Shown here one piece after another: positions 1-12,268 of a stretch of 64,000 nucleotides of DNA; positions within the stretch are counted from its first letter, which is position 1; each line of letters opens with the position of its first letter. The position numbers and the translations under genes are program-made. The notes beneath the pieces were generated by a model. That model did no database searches. It was not told the DNA's origin and was given only the letters and a program-made list of their open reading frames with translations. The DNA comes from Dioscorea cayenensis subsp. rotundata. Taxonomy: Eukaryota > Streptophyta > Magnoliopsida > Dioscoreales > Dioscoreaceae. The stretch lies in the NCBI RefSeq assembly GCF_009730915.1, contig NC_052483.1:2604001-2668000 (forward strand). Reading direction: 5' to 3'.

Positions 1-247
1 AACACCACTGCCATCCAAATTGCTGCCAACCCTGTCTACCACAAAGTACAAACATATAAAAACACATCAAAGTTGACTGCCACTCCATTAAAGAAGCCTA
101 CGACCACCAGGTTATCACCCTCCCACATATCTCCACCACTTAACAGAGTAAGGATATCTTCACCAAATCCATGACATGTTAACGCCATAATTTCCTTGTT
201 GCCAAATTGATGCTAGTGGATTTACCAGCATCAATTTGAAGGAGGGA
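1..247 (+). mobile_element. Ty1-copia 3' end: decayed RNase H tail and polypurine tract
   Basis: One reading frame gives KHIKVDCHSIKEAYDH, then LPHIST and DIFTKSM, then FLVAKLMLVDLPASI and a stop. This is the usual C-terminal end of the Ty1-copia RNase H region. In-frame stops (after ISTT and after MTC) and a frame change near base 58 show it is dead. The purine run GAAGGAGGGA at 238-247 is the polypurine tract directly before the LTR. The rest of the element lies left of the window. It is in the opposite orientation to NAGS1 and lies in the intron after exon 4 of that gene. Confidence 0.85.
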
Positions 248-487
248 TGTTAAAGATATTAGTTGTCCATTTAAAGTTAGCAAATTTTATGCAACATATA
301 ATAAAGCCAGCAAAATGTATGTAAATATTTTACTTTCCTGATTAGGATACATTAGATGTTTTAAAGGCTAAAGATATGTAATTTAGTTGTATTCTAGGGC
401 TAAAAATCAGCTTGTATTCTTGTTATATAATGACAATTCTCCACCAAGAGAAAACACACTTTTTCTCAAAAATCTCTAAATTTGTCA
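248..487 (+). mobile_element. copia 3' LTR
   Basis: The LTR starts TGTTAAAGATATTAG immediately after the polypurine tract, the standard position for a 3' LTR. It has the short AT-rich character of copia LTRs. The right end is set at the TTTGTCA near 487 to give TG...CA ends, but it cannot be fixed without the 5' LTR. The left end is firm. Confidence 0.7.
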
Positions 488-893
488 CATGGGACCAGGA
501 AAACAATTAAATAATTACACGAAGTTTTCCGAGAAGTAAAAACTACATATATGAAAAGGTGTCTGCATAAATCATGTATCTAAAGACATGGAGATTTGAC
601 CTTAAGCCATGAAAATCTTCACGCAACTTCTAAATAAAGTCAAGTAATCAAGCTTGTAACAACATAGATCAAATACTTTAGAAACTCAACATTTATACTT
701 GAAGCGATTGGTATAAGAACTTACCAATGTATATGGGTGGCTATCACATAAAGCTAAGTATCCTGATTGTTCAAATTAAAATATGCTAATTAATTTTTAA
801 GACATCTCCAAAGGGAGAAGAAGACAGATCCACTATAGAATTGAGGAGATCACTCCAAGTAATAAATCCATTTGGAAGAGCTAATAAGCATAC

Positions 894-3822
894 TTGCAGT
901 TTAAAACCTCTCCAGTGCTTGAATAACCCAGGTTGCTTATTATGACTATGCAGTCTTTATCAAGCTGCTCTCGTATTCGTGAAACAGCTATTTTTTTAAC
1001 TTCTCCAGTTTCTCCAAAATCAATACCTTTGACAACTCCTCTTCTCTGCCATGGAGAAGTAAGAAGCATTTAAGCAGCACATAAGCAGATTAAGCATCAA
1101 TTAAATGCTTATGCAGCCATATTAACAAGAAACATTTTAAATGATAAATATTAAAATGAGAGACCACAAACTAAATGTTAGCAAGACATTAAGCCAGTTA
1201 GACATAACTCTTAGGAAGCTTCTAATCAATTTTAATAAATAGATAAAAATAAATGTAGGCCAAAGTAACCTCTTAAAATTGAAAAAATGTGTGGACTGTG
1301 CCTAAGATTCAGAATGTGGTGATGTTAATGACTTATCCCTGAGTTGATAATCTTGTTAAACATACATCATTCCAGCATCACTCAAAGAGAATGGAAGATT
1401 TGTCACCTTAGCTGAAAGATAGTTGCCACTTTCAACACTAACACCGAGTTCATGCCAACGACTATTATCACCATGACGGCGAAGATTCAAAATACAAGGT
1501 CCAGGAGAAAGCTTTGCCTCCATCGCAACACGGGCTCTCCCAGATGCTTCCATAGATGCCTCTAGTGCATCAGAATCGGTGATTCTATATCGGCCAACAT
1601 ACTTGACCTTGCTTCCTGTAAAAACCAACACTTACTAAAAAATAAGAGCACAGAGGTGAATTAAGAATAAACAGATATTTGTAGAAGTACTAACACTTTA
1701 AGAACTAAAAGGTAACCAGTGAACATCTTTGAATAATCCATTTTGTCTATATCATGGCACAATTGTCTTGGGCAACGAGACCTTGACCGAATCTTCAGAA
1801 TATTATAGATAGACTTTTTCCCAGTGTACAAATTGTTTGAGTGAAATAATGCAATAATTTTGGTGTTAAGATGGAATCTTGGCCTTTGCACTGACCTCTT
1901 TCTTTCAGGAGCTTATCAATTAGGACGTGAGTCGCTGGTACAAGGATAAACTTGATACCAAGGCCATGAAGCAGTGAAATGTCCTGCATACAGATGTATA
2001 AATCATAAATGATAATAACCAAAAATAGCACTCATAACATGTCAAGCTCTTAAAAGACAAGGGATTGGTGTATTACCATACATACAATTTTTAATTCTCA
2101 AAGAAGAAAATGAACTCAAAAAGAACTCAATTTTTTAAAAAACAAAAAATTGTGAAAATGTAAAGGTTCTAATAGACAAAAATTGCTAAGAGGAGCTTAT
2201 GTTGGAAAATATTAAGAGGACCATCATACTGTATATGGATGGCATCGAGATTAGTTAATCACATGACAACGTAGGCTGAGTGTACAATTAATAAGTTAAA
2301 ACTTATTCCCTCTGTCGCAATTTATCTATCCATTTCTAGAAACTTTCTTTGTCCCAAGTGCATATATTAATGGAGTATTACAAACTCATGCCTTTTTTTC
2401 ACTTCCAAGAAAAAATCAATGTGCATGAAAATAGAATGCAATTAATAAAAAAGACTAAAGCAAAAATTGAATAGAAAGAGAAGGGGGAGAGAGAATTAGT
2501 GGACGGAGAGTGAGAAATGGGTAAAATAGGAAAACAAGGTAAATGTGAATGAAATTCCCAAATCTAACCATTTTTCTTGTTCTTTGTAAAACGGTTGAGA
2601 TGGACATAAAAAATGGAACGGAGGGAGTATTATGCATTCATCCTAATATTTTCTAAGAAAAGAGCTTCTCTTTGAATTCTTGTCCAATTATAATTAAAAC
2701 AAAAGGAGATAACAATTCTATGAGGATTTCCCTCTAAGAAAATGTTAAGAGGGTCCTCGTACCATATCATACGCAGGTCACTTTGGAATTAATGAGCTGC
2801 ATAATAAATTTTTAACATTCAAATTTTAATTCAATTATACAATTACTATGTATTTATCATGTAATTTACTACCTCAAAGCAGCCCATATTCTGATGATGA
2901 ACGTCTTCTTGAAATTTTTGTCCAAACAAGATTTTTTTTTTTTTTAACTGTTCCTCTAAAATCATAGCTTCATGGGAGAGAAAAATAACATATACAGGAC
3001 AAAGACAACAAGCAAGCCCCTAAATCATCACCCCTTTGCAGTAACTTTCATAAATTTCCAGGAATTATTCAAGCTCATCTTAACTGTAATATCTCATGCA
3101 AGTCTGTTCTTAACACCCCAATTTCAAGACATGCTGGTATTGAAAAAACCAGCCAGAACCGAAAAAGGCAACCTTTTTATCGTTATTAAAAATAAGCCAA
3201 AAGAATTTACCAAAGAGTCAATGCAAGTCAATACACGGCCCACAATTTCTATGTATTCAATGCTCTTAACAATAGAAATTATAAAATAAATTGCCTTTAA
3301 AATCACAAATATAAAGGCTTATGCATCTCAATTCCATACCTTGCTTCAAAAAAACACTCTCAATTCTCAACCCAATTCCCAAAACTTCTCCAACACAACA
3401 ACCATAAAAAATCCAGATAAACAACCCCCAAAAATTATATATATATATATATATCTGTGTGTGTGTGTGTGTGTGTGTGTAACTACTACCTGAAGGATGC
3501 TATCAAAATGAGGGCTATCCACGATCTCTCCAGAGATCACCACCACAAATGTGCTTCCCCGATGACCTCTAATGTACGGCCAGGCCTGCCGAAACCACGC
3601 AACGAACTGCTTGTTCTCCGATGAGGAATAACCAGCGGAAACACTCTCCCGAACAGCATCATCCAAAGCACACCCAATCGATCGCCTTCCAAGCCGCACA
3701 CCGCATCGCGCGAGGGGAAAAAGAGGCATCAACGAGACCGGGAATCGAGAGTCAAGCTGGGGAATCGAGATCCCTCCCCGAGAAGGGCCGGCGATCAAGA
3801 ACGGCGCCAACGATGAGGCCAT
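894..3822 (-). CDS. NAGS1: N-acetylglutamate synthase, chloroplastic (partial: first four exons)
   Basis: NAGS makes N-acetylglutamate from glutamate and acetyl-CoA, the first step of arginine synthesis, in the plastid. Exons on the minus strand are 3822-3490, 1983-1896, 1615-1407 and 1045-894, all with GT-AG junctions and consistent phases (0, 1, 0, 2). The roughly 70-residue N-terminus is rich in Ser, Arg and Leu and low in acidic residues, fitting a transit peptide. The amino-acid-kinase-like domain follows: [60 protein letters not shown] and [18 protein letters not shown], then [16 protein letters not shown]. These match plant NAGS1 closely. The C-terminal GNAT acetyltransferase domain is not in the window; the last donor is at 893-892, and a copia element lies further into that intron. 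The ATG at 3822 is the first in the GC-rich first exon. NAGS is known to be arginine-inhibited; nothing here tests that. Confidence 0.9.
2304..2631. mobile_element. Stowaway-like MITE in NAGS1 intron 1
   Basis: The ends are inverted repeats: TATTCCCTCTGTCGCAATTT at the left and, reverse-complemented, ATACTCCCTCCGTTCCATTT at the right. CTCCCTCCGT is the signature end of Stowaway (Tc1/mariner) MITEs, and TA flanks each end. The element is about 330 bp and non-coding. Confidence 0.75.
3436..3480. repeat. Compound microsatellite (AT)n(GT)n next to a splice donor
   Basis: About nine AT units are followed by about twelve TG units. The tract ends 9 bases from the 3490/3489 exon-intron boundary of NAGS1 exon 1, so the transcript has a CA-rich run just inside intron 1. 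Confidence 0.9.
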
Positions 3823-3854
3823 GGCGGCGGAGCCCTAGAGGCGCGAGGTGCTAA

Positions 3855-5558
3855 TTGGCGGGAAGGCGACAAAAGAAATAGAAAGCGCGATGCGGTGACA
3901 AGACAAGACAAGGATGGTGAGCTTTTTATATATATATATATGTAAAGGTCACTGTCTGGCTCGGCTCATTAATATCGGCTCATCTTGGCTCGACTCGGCT
4001 CCGCTTGTTCTTGTTTTGGGCTGGATCTTGAGGTCGGCTCGGCTCGGTTTGGCGAGCTCGTCATATGCTCATAAGCTGCGGCGAAACAACGTGGAGATAG
4101 GTTCGAAGATTTAGAATCTTTAGATATAAATCGAAGAAAATTGCATCATAGTCCTTGTTAAGATTAAATTTATGATTTAGTCCTTTTCTGTTTTGCAGAA
4201 TTTTTTTTGGATGGCTTTTTTAATAAAAATTAAAAAAATTGTTATACTTTTAACTTTCTCACTTAATCAAAAAATCATTAGCTATTTTATATCAACCTGA
4301 CAACTTACTTTTTCAATATTTTTGACTGAAATACCCATCCTTCATTGTATTAAAACGGAAACACAAAATAGTAAATAAAAACTAAGATATTAAATATGAA
4401 AAATAAATGTTAAACAAAATTGTTACATATTAAATGAAAATTTATATTTATGTGTAAGCACACAATGTTGAATAAAAAATATACTTAATAAACGAGAAGT
4501 ACATTTCGTACGAAAGGAAAAATTATATTTTTAAATAAAATAAACTGAAGGCATGAGTTGTAGAGACTGAAAAATACGTAAACTGAAAAATAAGGGATTG
4601 TTTAGAAAATTGAAATGCCAAAATCCCAAGAGACTGCAGGAGATATTTGAAAAGTTGTAAAGATTAATAAAGATTTTTTTCTAAAAATTATAAACATATA
4701 TACAATTTCGTAATAATAAAAAAATTTAAAATCTTATGTGGTACCTCATTTGTTTCCCATCAGACAGACTAATAAGGGTTTAACTCTCTCTTATTATAAT
4801 AATTGAGAGTTATAATTTGTTTGTAATATAAAAAAAAAAATCTTATGTTCCAAATGCTTTATGTTTATTTTTCTGTCTTTTTTAAAATAAACATATATAA
4901 AATTTTTAATAAAAAATCAAGACAGAATTAGATTTTATCTCAAACCAAACTCTAGTGATTGATAGACAACTCACCCAATTTTGTCTTGTTTTGGCAGTTG
5001 TGGGGGACAAACAGGATTTTCATTTTTATTTTTTTATGATTGGAAAGTTGAATATGTTAAAGTTTCGTAATTATTAAGAATAATAATACCTTTAGCAGGA
5101 TTTTATTGCTTTAATGTTTGATCATTCATGATGAAGAGAAAAGAATTTCTTGTTTTCATAACTCACTTGCTAAATTTACATAAATTTTTTTTAATTTTTT
5201 ATGAATATAGAGAAGTAACATGGTAAGGGAAGACACATGTGAAAACCACAATGCAAGCTCTATAATACTGTGCTCTTATTTTATACAATTTAAAATTCAA
5301 ACCCGCTTCCATAGCATAATACAAACACTTTACATATGAACCTAATGTTATATTATTAATAAATATAAAAAAAAAATTATTCTGTTTACTATCTATGTAA
5401 CTTGTAACTTGTATCTTTGCTAAAAAAAATATATATTAGCAACGATAAATAATTATGAATCCTTGGATATTTTTTAATATTAATTTTGAATTTTTCACTT
5501 GTTAAAGTCCTTTTTTATACATGTGGGACGATGGGGCTTATTTCTTTATATATACAAA
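3855..5558. other. Intergenic, AT-rich
   Basis: No gene is supported. It holds a short (TA)n at about 3928-3941 and a cluster of GGCTCG/GGCTCA motifs at about 3957-4060, probably a transposon remnant. The rest is low-complexity AT-rich DNA. The NAGS1 promoter should lie in the first few hundred bases, but I see no clear TATA box. Confidence 0.6.
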
Positions 5559-5835
5559 TAAGACAGTGTCATATAATTTTCTAAATTATACTTCCATTTT
5601 TTCAAATTTATTCTTTTAGTCATTTACTTAAAATTGTAATCTTTTAGTCCCTCTATTATTTTTAAGTGAACCATATTAGTCTTCCTTAGGGTTAGAGTTT
5701 AGGGTTTATGGGGACTGACATAACTCACTTAAAAGTTATAGAGAGACTAAAATATTATAATTCGAAATAACAGACTAAAAGGGTAAATTTAAAAAAATAG
5801 AAGGACTGCTCAAGGAATTATACCTACATCCTCAC
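5559..5835. mobile_element. Fold-back (long inverted repeat) MITE-like element
   Basis: The left arm (about 5565-5690) and the right arm (about 5710-5835) are imperfect reverse complements over more than 100 bases. An example is TTCTTTTAGTCATTTACTT against the reverse complement of the region around 5765-5790. The short centre contains TTAGGGTTAGAGTTTAGGG. There is no coding capacity. This is typical of plant fold-back MITEs, often assigned to Mutator-like families. Confidence 0.65.
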
Positions 5836-5838
5836 ATG

Positions 5839-5961
5839 CAAGGACGGAGCAACAATTTTGTTCAGGGGGCCAAAAGTTTTTTCAAAGAGAAGTAAAAAAA
5901 TGGATGAAGCAAATATTAGATTTTTATAAATATTTTCCTAAAACTATATTTTTTTCAAATA

Positions 5962-6001
<40 letters not shown>

Positions 6002-6352
6002 TAATTTTTATAAAATCAAGTTGTCAAACAATAAATTTTACAAAAAAAAAATTTGTTACTATACAACCAATTTATTAAATGTCAAAAAACTAAACAATAA
6101 AATTTTATAAATATGTTTGTCTAAAACTATAATATTTTAAAAAAAATCAACTCATCAAACAATAGACTTTTGTAAAAACTATATAAATAATTTCGTAAAA
6201 TATTAAAGAACCAAACAATAAAATTTCACAAAAATTTTTTCTAAAAATATTGGTTTTTATATTATAACTTCATGTGTTAATTTTATATACATATTATTAA
6301 AAAAAAAATCAGGGGGCCATCGGCTCTTCGCCCACCTTTAGCTCCGCCCCTG
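5839..6352. mobile_element. TIR element with CA(A/G)GG(A/G)CGGAGC ends
   Basis: The left end is CAAGGACGGAGC and the reverse complement of the right end is CAGGGGCGGAGC, 10 of 12 identical. A CAGGGGGCC motif lies just inside both ends. The ends resemble hAT-type termini, but no 8-bp target duplication is visible, so the family is uncertain. The interior is AT-rich with a (TA)n run at about 5963-6001. Confidence 0.5.
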
Positions 6353-6430
6353 TTTATATAAAAAAAAATTGGACTACAAACCCGCTCCGTTCCTGTTTAT
6401 ATAAAAAAAAATTGGACTACAAACCCACTT
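6351..6430. repeat. 43-bp tandem duplication
   Basis: TGTTTATATAAAAAAAAATT and the following bases up to ACAAACCC recur at a 43-base spacing (6351 and 6394). The unit begins at the right end of the adjoining TIR element, so the element edge was duplicated with its flank. Confidence 0.85.
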
Positions 6431-9398
6431 CCATACAGAGTATCTTATGCACGGCAAGACTCATCCTCCGTGGCGCCTTCCCCCAAATGTCTTACCTATG
6501 GGGAAGCCTAACGTTGGCTGGCCCAAATTTTCTATTTGTGTCAAAGCAACACGTTGAAAATGGAAATAATTGAAGATTTGAAGGAATATGCTGCATATAT
6601 TCCATACCTTTCTTTATTATGTTTGATGGAATGTCTGAACAATTAATATACCACTTGAGCAAACAAGTTGTCCTACAAATCCGTACGAAAATCTCGCTTT
6701 CAAAATTATTATTAAAAAAAACAAAATTAAAGTAATTGGAAATCTTATAAAAAAAACAAATTAAATTATATATATATATATATATATATAAAAGGTTGAA
6801 TCATCTACCATTGTAAATTTGAAATCTACGAATATTAGTATTAATTTTTAAAAGTGGTACAATAAAAAATGGGATACACAGCGATTTGATCTAAATCGTT
6901 TAATTAATTTGTGTATGAACAAATCTGAACCGTCCAGCCCTATTTATATTAGATCTATAGTAAATATTTATAAACAAAACCAAAGCTAATCAACTCAACT
7001 AAACCCATAATTAGATCTCACTGTAACACCCAGTGAAATTCCATTACCCATTTGCCCCCACTACAACTGCACTTGTGTGTATTTGTAAAAATGAAGAATT
7101 TATAATATTTAAAAAATATTTACTTATATATTAATATAAAAAAATTATTCGTTCAATATCTTTTTGTAGTTACAAATTAATATACAAATCTCATAAAAAT
7201 ATAAAAATCAGATCTATCCTTCTTTTTTTTTTTTCTCCTCAAAAAATGAATATAAATGGTAAATTGCAGTTTTTTTTAATAAAATTGTTTAGTTGATTTT
7301 TAATTATAGAGATATATAAAAACATTAAAAAAAATTACACTGGTGTACAAGCAAATACCATTTTTACATAAATAAAAGCAATTGCTCATTTTTTGGGGGC
7401 CTATATAAGCAAAGAAATCCTTTAAAAATAAATAAATAAGTAAAATAAAACTATTTGGAGTTCTCTGTTTAAAGCTTTACAAGTATGGGCAAATATAATT
7501 TGAGTGCATCAAGGCGGGATGATGTTAATACAATGAGAAAGTTTCGTTGGGGAATAAATAATAAAAAAATATATATCAAATTGTTCAATTTTCTATCTTT
7601 GATGCTTGCTTGTCGAACTAATGGAGTAAATAAAAAACCAATTTAAAAATGTGTGTATATATATACACCTTTAAATTGTTAAAATCACACCTGTATTATC
7701 TTTAAACTTTTCCTAAATACATGTCTAAGGATGACCTATGTTATTGTGTAAATACATGTATATGTCCGTATATGAGTATATAGGAAAAAAGGAGTTTTTT
7801 TTAATAAAAATTAAAAAAGATAAATCACATATATATTCAAATAAAACGAGTTGTAGGACTAATGGCTTCTAGGCCTATCAGTATTGAGTTCCTTATGTAA
7901 AGTATTTGTTTTAAAAAGTATTTGAGATGAAATCACAAAATTCTCACTTTTAGATAGTATAGGTGTATTAAGGTATTAAGCCCATATTTATGCATGTCCC
8001 TGACTTCTCTTGAATCGGGGTGCTTGTCTCCTATTTGTCAATACATATATAAGAATCTAAAATTTTCATAAATAAATGAGGGGAAAAATATGTCATAACT
8101 CTATTATATAATTTTTAATTAAATAATTGTCCATGCTAATATTTATCAAATATATGACATGCATGTTTATAGTAAATAAATAAATACAAACTTAAAAAAA
8201 ATAATCACTGATGTTGGGCTGGAGTTCTTATAATATTGGAGGCCCATTGGGCTCCAGTGAATCAATAGCATGTTTTTCGAAGTGAACATATACGTGTTTT
8301 CTATAATATAAATTTTATATTAGATATAAAATTATTTTTATTAAATGGCCTTTCTTATAAATATAATAAATATTGTCATTTGTCAGTGAATACCGTAAAT
8401 AGTGTAATTTGTCTACTTTATTAATAAATAAATAAATATAATTTTTTATAATGTTTATAACTTTACATGTTAGAAAAAAGATAAAATTATTCACTATGAG
8501 AGCTAGCTGTAAATGAATCAATGCATCCATAAAAAGTTCATTGGCTATATTAATCCAAGGCTTAGCTTAGCTCATTTATTAAGCTAAATAACTAATTCTT
8601 AAACCTGTTTTTGTACTCATCTAATAAATGAACATAGCTAAAACACACACCTTGGGCTTGTTAGATCTCTTATATAACTCGTTACTTTAAAACCTTAGTT
8701 ATTATGTCTAATTAAACATCCTTTTGTCTATAAGTTGTAGTTAAATTTATTGTGGTTGAATAAGCGGAGTGCAAACTTTATAAATTTTTAATGAGTCAAG
8801 CCAGAGATTAACAAATAAAGCTTGAATTAAGCTCGACTGGTGCTCAGACTTGACTAAAATAGTGGCAACCTAAGCATGAAGAAGGTGAAGCTCATTTTTC
8901 CAAAAATACCTCACATATATATATAGACAAATGCGATAAGCACCAAATCAAATGACAAGTAAATATGAAGATGCACTAGTTACGGTGGCTTAAATGACCT
9001 CTTAAGGATATTTTTTAGTTTTAATTCACTTGCAATTTTTTTGAAATATTTTTCTTATATATTTTAACTTGAGGTTCCTATACATACATGCAAATGATTT
9101 CCTTATCATTTGGTTTTGGGGATTTTAGTTTTTTTAATAGAACTTTGGAAGGGATTAATAAGCAAAAAGAAGTTTTTATGACTTTTTTTTAAAGAGAATC
9201 GATGATTTTGTCTCTATCAAATAAAGAAGAGTTAACCGTGTTAAATGTTTTTTTTTTTCCTTTTTTTTATTAAGTATTATAAAAAAAAAATTGTCCTTAT
9301 TTTGTAAGTATGGGACCCACAAGTTTTGTTTTAATTTTAAAAAATTATTATGATAAAAAATATTTTGCATGTGTTATTGGTATCAGTTTTTTTGTTAC
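6431..9398. other. Intergenic, very AT-rich
   Basis: No gene is supported; the short open frames are AT-rich noise. A (TA)n run lies at about 6768-6790. TGTAACACCC at about 7022 resembles an LTR start but no partner end is seen. A stretch at about 8560-8850 with repeated AGCTTAGCTTAGCTC and AAGCTCGACT motifs looks like a decayed transposon. Confidence 0.55.
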
Positions 9399-9401
9399 TT
9401 A

Positions 9402-10465
9402 GGGGCTGTTTGGTTTCTCGTAAGTAGATGTAATGTAATTTAATTTACAGGTAAATTCCAAACCTTGGTTACATTTGTTTTTTTTATAAAAGTTACCGCT
9501 CTTCACCCTCTCCTCAAACCCCTCCGGCACCGGCGACCCAATCATTCTAATGCACCAAATGAATCGAGTTCTCCTTCGCTCCAGTGTCTTCGTCAACGCC
9601 AAGCCCTGTTCGATTCCCGGCATGAACTGGCTTCGAAGCAAAAGTAGATGACAGCTGGCCAGAAAATCATCTAGCCACGTTGATAACTCCTCCAGCATCG
9701 CATCAACGATCATCTCATCTTTTATGAATTTCCACTACGGTGAGCCGGAGCTAGCGTGGTAGTAGTGGTAGAGAGAAGGGAGGTGAGAGAAAAGGAAGGA
9801 AAGGGAGACGGGGATGGAAGGAAAGGAGATGGGGGAGTGGGAGGGGAGAGGGAGGTCGATCCAGAGACGGTGAAGATGGAGATGAGAAGAATGTCAGTGC
9901 AATAAAAGACGAGATGGGGAACAATGATGTCTGTGGCGAGTCGGTGAGTCCAAGGGAGGAAGAAGTCGGAGATGACGGCGGTGGGGTGGTGAGATTGGGA
10001 CATAGAAAGAGGTCCAGAATAACTAAAAAAAAATAAAATACATTTTAAATAGGTAAAATTTATTTTATTTAACTTAAATAAATAACTAAGTATTAGATTT
10101 AAATAGTTAAATTCAAGGATATTGAATAACTAATTTAAATAAATAAAATAGATTTTAAATAGATAAAATTCATTAACTTAAATCTATTTAAATAAATAAA
10201 ATACGTTAAATTTAAATAATTAAAATAGATATAAAATGAAATATTAAAGATAAATATAAAATTTGGAAAAATGGGTAATCTCACCACTTATTTTATATGG
10301 TGATTTTAACCCATAATTTATTTCAAACCAAACACTTGAAAAATAAATACAGCATTTTCATTTACAGGTAACCCAACAATTATGATATAAGTTAAAATAC
10401 AGTAATTTGACTTGCATGTAATTTAATTTACACTGTAATTTAAAATATGGGTAACCAAACAACGC
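9402..10465. mobile_element. Tourist-like (PIF/Harbinger) element carrying a captured gene fragment
   Basis: The left end is GGGGCTGTTTGGTT and the reverse complement of the right end is GCGTTGTTTGGTT, flanked on both sides by TTA (9399-9401 and 10466-10468). A 3-bp TTA duplication and G(N)GTTTGG-type ends are the hallmark of Tourist/PIF-Harbinger. Inside each end is related sequence rich in GTAATTTAATTTACA. At 1064 bp it is long for a MITE. Its core is GC-richer and holds a broken UDP-glycosyltransferase. Confidence 0.75.
9480..10003 (-). pseudogene. Captured UDP-glycosyltransferase fragment (broken)
   Basis: Two colinear pieces of a family-1 plant UGT lie on the minus strand inside the Tourist-like element. 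The first (about 10003-9880) reads PTAVISDFFLPWTHRLA...PHLVFY, the N-terminal domain region around residues 110-150 of such enzymes. The second (about 9713-9500) reads WLDD, SQFMPGIEQGLAL, RFIWCIR and PVPEGFEERV, the region just before the PSPG sugar-donor box. A frame change falls in the usual VVYVCFGSQF stretch near 9640-9650. The roughly 130 residues expected between the pieces and the PSPG box are missing. It resembles UGT89-like enzymes. It is not functional; it is a transduplicated fragment. Confidence 0.75.
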
Positions 10466-10468
10466 TTA

Positions 10469-12268
10469 GAGTGTTTATTTCGGAGAAAACCTGAGATTAA
10501 ACAACAAATCTCACGCAAGGCGATGGTACATGTACTTGTTAAACTTGTTTCGCATCCCTGCATGTTCTTGAATATCTTTATATAGGAGTGTTTGTTATCT
10601 ATTTATAAAAAAATATAAACATATATATATATATATATAATTATATATAATTTAGATATATGTAATTTTTTTAAAATGATCACAAACGGTGGAATATAAT
10701 TATACGCAGCGCATAACACGTCATATCGTATATGTCTTTCAACAACACACAACAATGTTTTAGGAGTTGGTGGGCTTTTGCCATGTCATCTCAGTGAACC
10801 AAAATGTTGTTGATGGCAATGTCAAGTAAATATTTTGAAATCAATGGGCTAATGTTTATGAGTTACTCGTTTTTGATAGACTTTGTGCACAGTCCCCCTT
10901 ATCCCTCATCAAATTGTCACCGATATATATAATATATATAAATATTTATTTATGCCATTATATTTTTAATATATATATATATATATATTTCTTTTTTCTT
11001 GCCACGTGTTCCAGTGTTACTTGCCATACAAAGCAAAAGTAACCACAAGTTGATGGATTATAACCTTCATTTTCTCCTCAAAAGACGTGGTCGCCGTCTT
11101 CAGAACTTGACACGTGTCCGCCAAATACCAGTTGTGAAACGGGTCGGTACTCGTTTCACCATAATTTTTGTCCTAATATTATCTGTTTTTATGATTACAT
11201 GGAGATAATTTTTATTCAATACTCCTACTTCCCTTATCCAAATGATTTGTACTTGTGAAATGTTTTTTTAATTATTTAAAATTTTAAATTTTAAAATTAT
11301 GTATTAATATATTTTTTTTTACCGATTTCACTTTAAAAATTGAGTTATTATTTTTTTTTGTTGGATCAATTTCTTTTCATAATACTGATTTAAGTGAACA
11401 ATTTGTTTATTATTTTAAAAAATAAAATTATCCCAATTGAGTGGTTAATGGTAACATTTTAGAGTCTTTTAAAGAAAAAAAATAATGAAAATTTGATTTT
11501 TGCATATAATAATTAATTTTGTAAGGGTTTAGACTCCTTGTAAAATTAAAGTAAGGGTGTATGAGACATTTACTTTGCGCTCACCCATTTTTGAGCTTAG
11601 GCAGTATAGGGCTAAAGTAACGATGCAAGAAACATTTACTTCGCACTGACCTTTTTTTGAGCGTAGGCAGAGATACCTGCCACTCTTCTAAAAAAAATTA
11701 ATTTTTATTTTTCAATGGAAATAGGATTGAATAGGTAGTCTATTATAATTAAAATTAATTTTTATTAATGCTGAGTAGATGGCACTTAAGTAATTTATAT
11801 CGGTTTTTTAAAATAAAATATAAATAATATAAACCAGGAGATAAATTAAAAAAAAAATTAATAATTTTGATTACGTTAAATTATGAAATATTCTAACTAA
11901 TACCTTTTTGTCTGAAATTTACAAAATTATCAGACAAACTAAATAAACAAAACTCAAGCGGGGAAACGAACACATGGGAAACGGGAATTGAGAATTCGGC
12001 CACGCCACGTGGGGCGTAGTTAGACTTTTCAACCAAGTAACAACGCTGTGCCCCGCTTCAAATATCAACCCTACATCCATCCCGAGATCGAGAACTTACA
12101 AATCTCAATCAAGAATCGAGCGGCTGATGTATCATAGGCGTACGTCATCTTCCAAAGCTAACTGTGTGCTGCGTTAAGACGCTAACTATGGTTAGCTGAA
12201 AGGGATTATCGTTCCATCCCAGCCGTTGAAAGGAAATGATCGGACGGCTGAGATTGTGAGACTGACCC
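10469..12268. other. Intergenic; distal promoter region of the NAC gene
   Basis: No gene is supported. There are (AT)n runs at about 10621-10640 and 10970-10988. Near the right side, GCCACGTGGGGCG at about 12004-12016 contains a G-box CACGTG, a plausible bZIP/bHLH site for the NAC gene downstream. Confidence 0.55.
11551..11673. repeat. Degenerate 66-bp tandem duplication
   Basis: GTAAGGGTGTATGAGACATT and the following bases to GAGCTTAGGCAG recur in diverged form 66 bases later, starting at 11617 (GTAACGATGCAAGAAACATT to GAGCGTAGGCAG). Roughly 80 percent of positions agree by eye. Confidence 0.75.

Noticed and set aside
2972..3289. 105-codon plus-strand frame in NAGS1 intron 1
   Set aside because: Intronic, motif-free and antisense to the real gene.
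7022..7060. TGTAACACCCAGTG as the start of an LTR
   Set aside because: No matching LTR end, target duplication, primer site or internal genes nearby.
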